The notes under the pieces: model-generated
The model's input: the letters and a program-made list of their open reading frames with translations, nothing else
Told to the model about the DNA's origin: nothing
The model's database searches: none
NCBI GenBank assembly: GCA_027924645.1
Contig: BSBN01001150.1
Span: 1,364,001 to 1,428,000 of the forward strand
Direction: 5' to 3'
Length of the DNA stretch: 64,000 nucleotides
Origin: Cunninghamia lanceolata
Taxonomy: Eukaryota; Streptophyta; Pinopsida; Cupressales; Cupressaceae
Made by a program: the position numbers and the translations under genes
Shown: positions 12,596-23,039 of the stretch, piece after piece
Numbering within the stretch: the stretch's first letter is position 1
How the letters are laid out: each line of letters begins with the position of its first letter

Positions 12596-13162
12596 TCGTC
12601 ATCAGGATATTGAGATATCCTCCCTATGCGAGTTTATCCTGCCGTCGTTAAGTGCTAAGGTGTCGGCGGAAGTCCGTGGCAGAAAGTTGTGTGAAGCATC
12701 ATCAGGAGGTTTCGAGAGAACCGGATGAATTATATCATGATGCTGTTGCTTGTATCGTCGGCTAGCGGAGCATCGAAGGGAAGGTGCTGAAGGCGATCGT
12801 CATCAGGATATTTGAGCAACCGGATAGTTGGATATCCTGCTGACGAAGGTAGTGTTGAAGGTCATGATGATGACGCTAGTGTTCGGTGCCCGATGAACAG
12901 TGCAACCGGAGGATGTTTGCGCCCGCTGAACATCATGATGATGATGTTAGGAGGAAAGCGGAGGAGGTGAATAGTAGTCGGCAGGAGGACAATTGCGAGT
13001 GTCCGAAGGATGATGATGCTGTTGGTTTTAGGAAACATGATGATGATGCTGACAGTATAAAGCGGAATATGATGATGATGGCGAAGATGATGATGATGAA
13101 GTTGGTCTGCAGACATTCATGCTATATGCGAAGGTTATAGTGTGGATGCCTCTGCATCATAG

Positions 13163-13176
13163 TGGTATCAGAGCTC
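13163..13176 (+). other. Primer binding site, initiator tRNA-Met type
   Basis: TGGTATCAGAGCTC begins four bases after the 5' LTR end. The first 12 bases equal the standard plant site complementary to initiator tRNA-Met. Confidence 0.92.
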
Positions 13177-13269
13177 AGCAAAAGGTCTGGGCTGTTGTGT
13201 GTTGATTCTGTCACTGAAAGGGCAGAGATAGAGTTGATTGTGTTGTGTGTTGATTGAGAGGTTGACAAA

Positions 13270-15411
13270 ATGCCTCCTAAAGGTAGTGGTACTGCAAGGG
13301 AATTGCAGGAGATGAAGGAGAAACATGCTAGAGAGATGAGGAAGATGAAGGAGCTTGCTGAAGCACTTCAAGCCAGGCTGACAGCCCTGGAAAAGAACAA
13401 AAAGAGGGAAGTGGAAGACAGTGAGTCTGAAGAAGATGCAGATACTGTTGAAGAGTATGAAGAGGTAGCTGAAGATCTGGATGCTGAAGACCAAAGATTG
13501 GCAAAACTGTTAAAGGCAGTACAGAGTGAGAAACCTAAGGTAAAGGTTGATGTTTCCAAGTATACTGGAAGGTTGAATGAAGATGAATTGTTAGATTGGA
13601 TTGCTGCACTTGATAATCACTTTGAATGTGAAGATGTTGCTGAAGATCAGAAGGTAAAGATTGCAAAGACCAAGTTAGGAGGTCATGCTTTGGTATGGTG
13701 GGATTATGTACAATATGAGAGAAGGAAACAAGGGAAGTCAAAGATCACTTCATGGGATAAGATGGTAGCAAGGATAAAGGGTAAATTCTTGCCAAGGGAT
13801 TATGAAATCCAGATGTTTAAGAAGCTGCAATTTTTAAAGCAGAAAGACAGGGATGTGAAAGCATATACTGAGGAATTTTATCTGTTAAGTATGAGATCTG
13901 GTCATCATGAGAATGAGGTAGAAAAGGTGGCTAGGTACTTGGCTGGTTTGAGGTTTAACATACAAGATGAGTTAGTGTTAGCTAACCCTAAGAATGTGGA
14001 GGATTGTTATCAAATGGCAATCAGGATTGAAGAAAAGATGAATAGAGGACATGATAAGTCCATGAGAGGAAGAGGAAACAATAGGGGAAGAGGGACAGCC
14101 CCTGCACAAAAGCAAACAACTGAGGGTCAAGAAGACACTGGTAAAGGACAGGGACAGTCTGATTTCAGAGGTGGATGGAAAGGTAATAGGGGAAGATTTG
14201 GAGGTGGTAGAGGTTCTACTACATTTTCAGGAAAATGTTATACCTGTGGTGAGTTTGGTCATCCATCCTTCAAATGTCCAGAAAACAAAGGTTCATCATC
14301 CAGAAATGATAGAACTAGTGACAAGAGAGTACAATTGGTACAAGAAGAGAAAGTAGAAGAAAGTGCACAGAGTTCAAACAAAGGTCCTGAGAATTATGGA
14401 TATCCAGAGAGTGGAGAATCATTGATGCTAAGGAGAATTAGTTTACAGGCATCAAAGGAGATGATGCAAAGAAGAGCTCTTTTCAAGACCACATGCAAGA
14501 GCAAAGGTAAGGTATGTAAAGTTGTCATTGATACTGGATCAACAGACAACATGGTATCTCAGGAAATGGTGGATAAACTGAAGTTGGAAAGGATTCCACA
14601 TCCACACCCTTACAAGGTATCTTGGGTGAGTGATAGTCAATCACTTTTTGTCTCTGAACAGGCATATGTGGATTTTCAGATTGGGCCATATCAGGATAGA
14701 ATTTTGTGTGACATATTGCCTATGGAATGTTGTCACCTACTGCTAGGTAGACCATGGCAATTTGACAGAAGGGTACTGTATGATGGGTATGCTAATACCT
14801 ACACCATCTAGAAGGATGGGAAGACTATTAAGTTGATGCCATTGCAGGCAAAAGCTGCAGTACAGAAGGCAGCTCAAATCATTTTAATGGGACAGAAGGA
14901 GTTTGTGCAGATGCCTAGAGGAGCAGGCATAAAGGCAGTTCAGGATACTGCAGGGAAAGGAGTTGTTACAGACAACAAGCTAAAGAAAGTTTCAGTTGTG
15001 ACTGACAGAGGTCAGCAGCAGGTTCAGAAACAGGGGTGCAACCAACCATCAGTTGAAAGGAATGACAAGGATGTTGTCATAGTTGGGACTATTGCTTGTC
15101 CTATGAAGATTGAAAGAAAGATACAGTTGCACACCACAGAGGCAGTTCAGAAAGAGGTTCTGGTCAGACAATCTGACAAACACAGAGATAACCAGAGAAA
15201 GGCCTACATCAACAGGCATGAGGATTTACTTGCCAGAAAGCAAGTTACAGTGCAGAAGTCTTGGAGAAGCCAAGAGACAGCAGCAGATAAAGCTGGAGCA
15301 GGTCAGACTATTGACAAGGCAAAGTGTAAAGGTGGAAGACTTCCACATACTAAACTCATGGGACATGAGTTCTTTTCTTTTGGGGAGTATGGTGCAGGAG
15401 CACCTACCTGA
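13270..15411 (+). CDS. Gag-protease polyprotein, one in-frame TAG
   Basis: The ATG at 13,270 lies 110 bases past the LTR. Residues 1-90 form a charged coiled coil with an acidic stretch. About 95-265 is a Retrotrans_gag capsid region (KYTGRLNEDELLDWIAAL, GHALVWWDYVQYERR, YLAGLRFNIQDEL). A Gly/Arg-rich linker follows, then a zinc knuckle at about 323-336 (CYTCGEFGHPSFKC, correct C-X2-C-X4-H-X4-C). The protease has VIDTGSTDNMVS (about residue 420) and LLLGRPWQFDR (about 495). A TAG at 14,809 ends the main product at 513 residues. The same frame then runs on with KDGKTIKLMPL, the normal continuation of this gypsy block, and a 190-residue Lys/Gln-rich tail stopping inside the 3' LTR. The TAG probably replaces a Gln codon. 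There is no RT, and the tail matches nothing I know. Confidence 0.9.
15376..15389 (+). other. Polypurine tract of gag-protease element
   Basis: CTTTTGGGGAGTA immediately precedes the 3' LTR. The purine core GGGGAG is short, but the position is exact because the LTR start is fixed by the 5' copy. The tail frame of the polyprotein reads through it. Confidence 0.6.
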
Positions 15412-17059
15412 CAGCTGGTCTGGATAAGGCAGTTAGTAGTTTAGGTCCTGTTTATGTTTCCAAGAAGGTCTGTTAAGACCAGTTGCATGTAATAAGGTCA
15501 AGCTGATCATGATAAGATCATGCTGACCGGGCTTTTTCTATTTTTAGCTAGTTAGTTATAACAGCTGTCATGATGTATGTTCGGTGGGATCTCCCAGCCG
15601 CTTGGAGAGTTCCCAGCCGCTTGGAGTCGGGTCAGTAGTACTCGTAGGAAAGTCTTTATAAGCATGAGATCGTTTGATATGAGACAGACAGATATCATCG
15701 ATCGAGCTAGTTGCAGAGAGTGAGACTGAGAGAGAGGCTGATCATTTGTATTGCATCTTTTGAAGTCAATAAAGAGATCCTGTTTGTGTTCATCCTCTGT
15801 TGAATTCTATTGCTTGACCGATTTGCTGGTTTGAGAGGATTCATGGATATACTGGTCCATTCCACCGGTTGATCCGTCTGATTGGTGGAATGGTAGTGTA
15901 TAGTAGGTTAGGTGGTAGATTGTTTTCCGTGTGTATGCAGGTGTGCAGGTTCGCCGTCAAAAGATGTTGAAGACCCTAGCATAGGTATGTGCTAGGTCAA
16001 ACTGATAAGACAGAGTGTGGAGGATCACCCTGAGGTTGGATCGGGTCATCCCTGGAGGGTCGGCGAAGTGAGATTTCGCTAAGTGAAGAAGTTCGCTAAA
16101 ACGGCATCATCAGGATATCTGGGTGAATATCCTGCAGACAGTTCGGATATCGTCATCCGGATAAGTGAAGGAGATCAGCATGATGTTGTCGATTGCATGA
16201 AGTGTGAGTTCGTCGGGGTGATCATCATCTGGAGGAGCCGAGGAGGAGTGCATCGGCATCAGGTAGAAGATCGGGTCATGAAACTGTTGGAGTTTTCATG
16301 TTGCGAGTGCATCAGGATGTTTTAGGCCGGACATAGACTAAGTGCATGTATCGGCATCAGGATCATCATATCAGAGTGCCAAACATCCGCCTATCGCGAG
16401 TAGATGCGGGAGAGAAAGTTCGTGTTTTTCGACTAAGTGTTGGAGAAGGTCATCAGGATATTGGGTGACGTCATCGTCATCAGGATATGACGTCATCGTC
16501 ATCAGGATATTGAGATATCCTCCCTATGCGAGTTTATCCTGCCGTCGTTAAGTGCTAAGGTGTCGGCGGAAGTCCGTGGCAGAAAGTTGTGTGAAGCATC
16601 ATCAGGAGGTTTCGAGAGAACCAGATGAATTATATCATGATGTTGTTGCTTGTATCGTCGGCTAGCGGAGCATCGAAGGGAAGGTGCTGAAGGCGATCGT
16701 CATCAGGATATTTGAGCAACCGGATAGTTGGATATCCTGCTGACGAAGGTAGTGTTGAAGGTCATGATGATGACGCTAGTGTTCGGTGCCCGATGAACAG
16801 TGCAACCGGAGGATGTTTGCGCCCGCTGAACATCATGATGATGATGTTAGGAGGAAAGCGGAGGAGGTGAATAGTAGTCGGCAGGAGGACAATTGCGAGT
16901 GTCCGAAGGATGATGATGCTGTTGGTTTTAGGAAACATGATGATGATGCTGACAGTATAAAGCGGAATATGATGATGATGGCGAAGATGATGATGATGAA
17001 GTTGGTCTGCAGACATTCATGCTATATGCGAAGGTTATAGTGTGGATGCCTCTGCATCA
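15390..17059 (+). repeat. 3' LTR of the gag-protease element
   Basis: It is 1,670 bp and matches the 5' LTR without gaps at an offset of 3,900. At all seven differences (15,458, 15,849, 15,883, 16,177, 16,373, 16,623, 16,643) this copy has T or A where the 5' copy has C or G. It ends GCATCA and is followed by AAAAG. Confidence 0.95.
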
Positions 17060-17297
17060 AAAAGTGAATGCTAATGTTAAAACACAAAGTGAATGTGAAA
17101 GTCCACACATACAAAGTGAATTCCAAAGTTCAAATACAAAGTGTATGTGAAAGTTCACACTCAAAAAGTGAATGCCAAAGTTAAAATACACTCTTCCCAC
17201 AAAGTTAGTTCAATCACTTCACACATAGTTTGTTCAAAAACACACTTCATACATATACAAAGTAAATGCTAAATTTCACACATGCACCCACACACAC
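17060..17297. repeat. Satellite-like array, right part after insertion
   Basis: It starts with the right copy of AAAAG and continues the AAAGTGAATGC / CAAAGTTCA pattern (for example at 17,117-17,180). It ends at a CA-rich stretch near 17,297, where unrelated sequence (TGATGGAACCCC) begins. Confidence 0.85.
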
Positions 17298-18357
17298 ATG
17301 ATGGAACCCCTGTGTGATTCCCTTGTCCTACGGTGTCAAAACCTCTGAAAATGGCTAAGTTTGAGTATAGTTGGCTTAAACCCTAAACCCTTAGTCTTTT
17401 TCATGTGAGCTTATGTTCTATTCTTGAGTTGACTTATTATTAGTAGTCACCCTAAACCTACGTTGTGACCTTATGTTTTGTTTCCCATTCAAAACTAGCC
17501 CCTTGAGCCTAGTTACTAGTTGATCCAAAACACCTAATGCTTCCTAAGTCTGTGTTAGAGGCTATTGACATCACATTAACGATTATCATGGCATCACAAG
17601 CTCTAGATCCATCAAATCTGTTAGAGTTGCGCTGATGTGTTGGACGCAGATTTTCAAACAGATGAGCCTAAGGCTTCACTCATTGAACTCTATGTTGTGC
17701 TCGCTCCTTAGTGGATCACATGGGCATGCATATGGGAGATACCAAGGAATATGCTTTGTAATGCTGCGACAGAGTTCACATGTCATGTGGGTCCCATCTA
17801 GTCCAGGTACACTAAAGCTAGCGCACAAGCAGTAGTGTTGGTCCCTCCTGGGCTTACTGAGATGGCTAATTCTCATTAGTCTATGCCATCTAGAGCATGT
17901 GAAGTGACATTCAATGATATAAATTTCAAATCAAGACTGTCGATTCTCCCATGAGATGATTGAGATCAACGATGCATATTCAAACACGGAGAACAACTAG
18001 TCTTAGCCTGCACACCAACACATGATCGTATTAATGTTGATTTTATAAAAACAATTTAGCCAGAATCATGCCCAATTTGTGAAGTAACTACATAAAATTG
18101 ATTATTTTCCATCAATTGAGTTATTGGTCATCTGATTTCTTGCAGAAATTGAGCAACTTGAGGAAATAATTGAAGAACTAGAGTTTTTTCCCGCGAACAA
18201 CAAGTAATTGTGCATCTATTGGCCTATTGATCCATTTGCTTGCAAATTTTATCAATTCCATTCTAAAATTGTCATAGAGATTGAATACATAAAAATAGTA
18301 GGGCATATTGTTCAATTGGCTCTATTTCAAGTAAGCCCTAGCTTGTAGAAAAACCCT
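17298..18357. other. No gene recognised; leader or LTR-like sequence
   Basis: It begins sharply at the end of the satellite. The start TGATGGAACCCC could be an LTR terminus, but I see no matching CA end or duplicate. The last ~250 bp are AT-rich and lead into the copy 2 reading frame. Confidence 0.3.
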
Positions 18358-21300
18358 ATGAAAAGAATGGCAAGCACTTTAGAGAAAAAGGGCTTTGAGC
18401 AAGATTTATTCACTTGAAGTGTCTGAGTTCCTCAAAACAAGTCCTTCTGGGAAAGAATAAAGATGAAAAATTTGTAGATAACTTTGCAGAAGTCAGATAT
18501 GTGTGTCTCTGTGCTGGGGTGGTCTTTGTTCCTACATTGGTATAAAAAGAGGAGTGCTATGTCCCCATTGCGCAATGCATGGAATTTGGATTTGGGTAAA
18601 ATTGTGGTTCCAAATATATTTGTTGATGTAGAACTAGTCCAACTTGTTGCAAGCAAATATGATGCTGGCACAAGAAGGGTATTGAAAATTAATGGGAGTA
18701 CTATGGTCTCTTTTACTAAGCCCTACATTGCTAAAGTCTTTGGTCTCAACCCAGCCACAAACAAAGCCATTGACATTGATAAATTTAAGAGATCGTATGA
18801 AATGCATAGAGCCTCATATCGGTCTGTCAAAATTCCCAAACACAGACTCAGGACTCCTGGTGGTAGAGAATTGGAAGTTTTTGAAAAGGAGCCTCTCAGT
18901 ATAGACTTTTGAACATTACTTCAACAAGACTTACTACTCACTGTGTCAAGTTTTGGGAGAAGATGCAGGTGAAAGCATTCATGTGCACTTGATGTATATG
19001 GCCATACACATCCAAGACAACATTATGAATGTAGAATTTGATTTTGCTTCCTACATGGCGAATGAAATGCACAAATAGATGGTGGCTTTGAAGAATGGTC
19101 AGAAGCTTGAATTCAAGTGGTATTCTTATTTGTGTCACATGCTCTTGTATTTTGGTAGGAATCAATGGAGTCGAACATTAAGAGTGCAACAATTTGATGA
19201 ATACAATGCTGGACATATCTATGGGACAGAGATTGTCCAGACTCAAACTTCATAATTTTTGAGGAATTTTTCATAAGGAAACTACTGGCATGCATGTGTG
19301 AACACATATATAGGATACCCTCAAAAATAAGGGATTTCCTCATACCTGACGAAGAAACTCCTGCAGTTGGAATAAAACATAATTGGGGGGATTGGTTCCT
19401 GAACAAATACTCAACGTATATTAGAGTGTATGGTTTCACAATGAGACCAAGTTTATTGCTTGTCTATGTACCCAAAATAATATCTTATTTGGAAATTGTT
19501 TGGCAATTAAATGAGGTGGACAAATTACATCTCAGGGGTCAAAAGAAAGGTTCTCTTTTCCCTACTACCCTAAAGTGGTCAAATTTTCAAGTGATGAATA
19601 AATAAGGTTTGGATCAAATATATCCAATACTCAACAGTTACAGGTTGAAGTATGCTACAATTAGAGAGCAATTTGATGCAAAGGGATTTGTCAGTTCATT
19701 GATATTGAGTATGAAAAAGTCAACTTTTCCACATAAGCTAGATTTTGTTAAGGATGTTATAAGGAAATCTAAAAAATTTGCAAAGGTTGAGGAGAAAAAG
19801 GAGAAATGGAGCAGAATCATCTCTGCAGAAAATGAGAAGAAGAAGAAGGACCCCAAATTTACTAGTTTTTGTTTTGAAGAAAATAATTTGATTGCAAGAA
19901 TTGAAAAAATCCTATAGAATGTAGAGAAGTTTATAGTTCCTATTGAAGAGAGGCCTCCTGATGTGGAAAGGCCTTCAGGTGTAAGAATACAACCCTACAT
20001 CAGGCCAAGAAATGAGTCAAGAAATGAGGATGTACAAGAAGAAGATCTACCAGATACTAAGGAGGTAAACAGTCAACAGGCTAGAAGGCAAAATATTATC
20101 AAGGATAGATTAGCTCCTCAATATAAAGGAAAAGCTCCAATGAAGATTGTAGCTATTGAAGAGACTTCAGATAATGTGGGAGCTGCTTAAACATTGGCAG
20201 GCATGATTGTTCCTCCTGTTCCTTTCAATAGAAGTCTTGATTATTTTATAGTTGTCAATGATGAAACAAGAGATGTAAGAGCACTAGCTTGCAAACAGTT
20301 TTTGTTTGATGTTCAATTCATCAAGACACAAGAGTTCAAAGATTTAATTTTGAGAATAAAACAAGTTGCATACCACCAAAGGTTTGAGGAAGAGAGAAAA
20401 AAATGAATTGTTTGGATGATAGTGACTTGGCTAAGAAAAACTTGTCTAAGTTTGATTTCAGGTTTGTTGACATTACCCATGAAATAAGAAGATAGATAGT
20501 TATGGAAAGTGGTATGTTGTTGCTACCTAATTGGAGTATGGTAGATGCTTTGGCATTCAAAAGTATTAGAAGGCAAGAGGAGGTTTTTTCTCCACTGACG
20601 AGGAAGTAGGAAAGGCTTTTGGTTCTGGATTCATCTTATCTCATGAGACATTGGCTATATGGACTCTAACACTAGGAACAAACAAACCAGATGTAGTGCA
20701 AAGCCTTGACCAATTGAAAAGTTTTTTTATTGTAAAAGGAGTAGTTGATACCCCAGCACTTAATGCATCAGCTTTAGTAGTGCACATAACGTTGTTCAAC
20801 CAAGCTACAATGATGAACTTCAGCAAAGGTATGCAGATAATTTGGCTAGGTTGAGAGTTTTAGAGGATAAGGAATTGGCATCTTCTACTGCTCTACTACT
20901 TATCATTTCAAGCCTGTCAGGGGAGTCTTTTTCATCAGATAAGGATACTTTACTTGTAGAGATTACAGAGTTGAAAAGTACTGTAGACTTGTTAAATGAG
21001 ATAGGCTGCAAGCACATAGTGAAATTGTTTCTAAAATAGTTAACTATCGGTTACTAAGATTAGTGGAAAGTTGGATGATGCTTATAAGAGAATTGTAGAT
21101 TTGAATCAAGCTTTGGTTAAGCATGAGAAGAATTCTCTCAGTCTACAAGAGATTATAAATAAATGGTTGCCAAAAAATGTTACCATTAGACAAATGATCG
21201 AAACATCAAGGTTTGACCCAGATAAGCCTATTCGGTGGCGTGTCAAGGCACATAAAAAATAATGATACCTTGCATGATGTGGCCTCCTATATGATAAAAC

Positions 21301-21674
21301 TTGATAAATAGTTGAAAGGAAAAGTGGCATCTATTGATCTAGTGAGAATGAAAATGCTGCCTCATTTCAAGCACAGTCAAGTTTAACCCAAACCATTGGA
21401 CCATTGGAAGGATGAGTTCAATATTGTGGGTTCTAGGGTTGTTGCTCAAGTTTGCATTGATGGTGAGCTAAGGATAGATGTTTTGAATTCAATTTTGGAT
21501 GAATTCTTGTCATTGGAGAAGTTGTGTGATCATATCAGCAGGGAGTTAAAAGCTATCCTAGATGCTCAATATACAACAATTAATGATAAATTGGCTAAGG
21601 TGTTGGAATTACAGTGGCTAGAAGATAAGAATTTGGAGCATGGGTTGAGAAGTATGAAGTTGAATGAGCTTTGA
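18358..21674 (+). pseudogene. Unnamed retroelement-associated coiled-coil protein, copy 2
   Basis: I cannot name this protein. The frame can start at the ATG at 18,358 and is broken by TGA 18,415, TGA 18,424 and TAG 18,475 before the long open part from 18,484. Shifts near 18,908 and 19,260, then at A- and T-runs near 20,400 and 20,585, carry it to 21,674, over 1,000 residues. Further stops are TAG 19,076, TAA 19,603, TAG 19,915, TAA 20,188 and TAG 20,493. N-terminal landmarks are YDAGTRRVLKI and VSFTKPYIAKVFGL (about 18,655-18,750). A block at about 19,058-19,156 (QKLEFKWYSYLCHML) matches copy 3. Lys/Glu-rich linkers follow at 19,780-20,150, then helical heptad-like segments to the end. An LTR, primer site and gypsy gag follow, so it was probably carried at the 3' end of a gypsy-type element. 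Confidence 0.6.
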
Positions 21675-22866
21675 AATGGTCACTAGTTTCCAAGGATGAC
21701 TCGTTTTGGTAGCTTCTAGGTGATACTACGTTTTTGGCTCTTATAACTAAATCAAATGTTTACAATGGAGGATTTTGTCAGCTCACATGTGATCGTAACT
21801 GAATTTTGATCAATTGTCGTAATGAGCATGAGCTCCAAAGCTATTTTTTATTGTAATGGTCATTTTTTTCTAGAAATAGTTAAGTCTTAGGAGCTTAGCC
21901 AACAATCTTTGTATCTCTCTAATATAAGGAGAAATTTTCATAGTATCTAAGAGTAGAAAATAGAAGATAGATAGACAAAGACTGAGAAAATTCTTAGAAC
22001 ATATTGTACAAGCTTTGAGACTTTAATAATTTTCCAATAAGAAAGGAGTACTTCTGGGTTGCAGGTTAAATATTCTGTGTGAGGTTACTTGTTCTTTTCA
22101 TATCTATATTCTATTCAAATTGATTTAAATGAGAAACACTAAATGTGTGTGTTATTTGTGGTTGTCTCCTTTGATATGGATGCTTTTCTTTTGAATGAGG
22201 GTGCCAAGGGTTTCGAAATTCATCAGTATACATTTGCTATATTGTATGTCTGATTTGTTGCATCTGTTCAAGGAATAGATTAAATTGCTTTGAATCAAAT
22301 ATAGGGGGAAGTGTATTGTGTCAAAGGATTATTGAAGAAGAACCATAGATAATACTTTTTATTGGGTTCACCACTATGAGGCAGTAGTGATGTTATCACC
22401 CTTTGAATGAGAAGTTTAACTGTTATGAAGAAAACACTTGCATGTTGAGTTTTGACTCTGTTACCCTGAATAGGCACTAATCTGAGGAAAGTTTTCAAGT
22501 CCAAGCACATCATATCATACAAATCATAAGGACAAAGCTTTTTTTTGGTGTAGTGTGTAGTACTAGTTTCATGTTCTTAGAGTTCTAAAATTGATGCATA
22601 TTGAGGATTTAGCTAATCTGAAGTAGGATCATTTAGACCTCAATTTATTGGTGAGAACATTTATGCTTAGTCAATATATCTCATTATACTTGAGAATACC
22701 TTTCAGATATTGTTATAAGGGAATACCCCCTAGGTTTAGCAGAGCCTAAAGTGCAGAGGAGAACAAGCAATTGTTTCATGTTCGTTGACCACTGACCTGA
22801 GAGTCCTGAGCATTAGGGATAGCTACCTTATAGGTATAATCAGACAATCAATTGGGAATACCAACA
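21675..22866 (+). repeat. LTR between copy 2 and the gypsy gag (left end unresolved)
   Basis: The right end is set by ACCAACA at 22,860-22,866 just before a primer site. Promoter-like CTCTAATATAAGGAG at about 21,917 and an AATAAG signal near 22,036 suit U3/R. The left TG terminus is not identifiable, because no second copy is in the window. Confidence 0.5.
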
Positions 22867-22868
22867 GA

Positions 22869-22887
22869 TTGGTGACTCTGCTAGGGA
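22869..22887 (+). other. Primer binding site, tRNA-Arg type
   Basis: TTGGTGACTCTGCTAGGGA closely follows the plant Tat/Ogre-type site TTGGCGACTCTGCTGGGGA, complementary to a tRNA-Arg 3' end, with two transitions. It starts three bases after the LTR's CA. Confidence 0.7.
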
Positions 22888-23039
22888 GTTGTCAACAAAA
22901 GAATCCAAGTCTTATCCCAAAAGTTTAACAAAATTGAATCCCATTTCATTGGATGGGAACTTTGAAATCTATCTCCTAATCGGTGAATCCATATTTTATG
23001 CAAGGAAGGAGGTCTTAGGAGAACCCCTTTAGTTCCAGA

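Larger units (their letters stand above)
11490..13159 (+). repeat. 5' LTR of the gag-protease element
   Basis: It is 1,670 bp, starting TGGTGCAGG and ending GCATCA just before the primer site. A TATA-like TTTATAAG lies at about 11,755 and an AATAAAG polyadenylation-type signal at about 11,869. If these mark the transcript ends, U3 is about 300 bp and U5 about 1.25 kb, unusually long. The U5 part is full of CATCAGGATAT, ATATCCTG and GATGATG words. It matches the 3' LTR except at 11,558, 11,949, 11,983, 12,277, 12,473, 12,723 and 12,743. Confidence 0.95.
11490..17059 (+). mobile_element. Complete gag-protease LTR retrotransposon, Ty3/gypsy-like, non-autonomous
   Basis: The 5,570-bp element has two 1,670-bp LTRs (TGGTGCAGG to TCTGCATCA), the 5-bp duplication AAAAG, a tRNA-Met primer site, a PPT and one long frame with gag, zinc knuckle and aspartic protease. 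Only 2,230 bp lie between the LTRs. RT, RNase H and integrase are absent, so mobility would need enzymes from a relative. That is the layout described for plant TR-GAG elements. The LTRs differ at only seven positions, so insertion was recent relative to everything else here. Its base composition (GC-richer LTR) stands out from the AT-rich surroundings. Confidence 0.95.

Noticed and set aside
12183..13140. Several 69-84 codon frames inside the LTR, repeated identically at 16,083-17,040
   Set aside because: They are identical because the LTRs are. The frames consist of GATGAT and ATCAGGATAT low complexity and have no protein motif.
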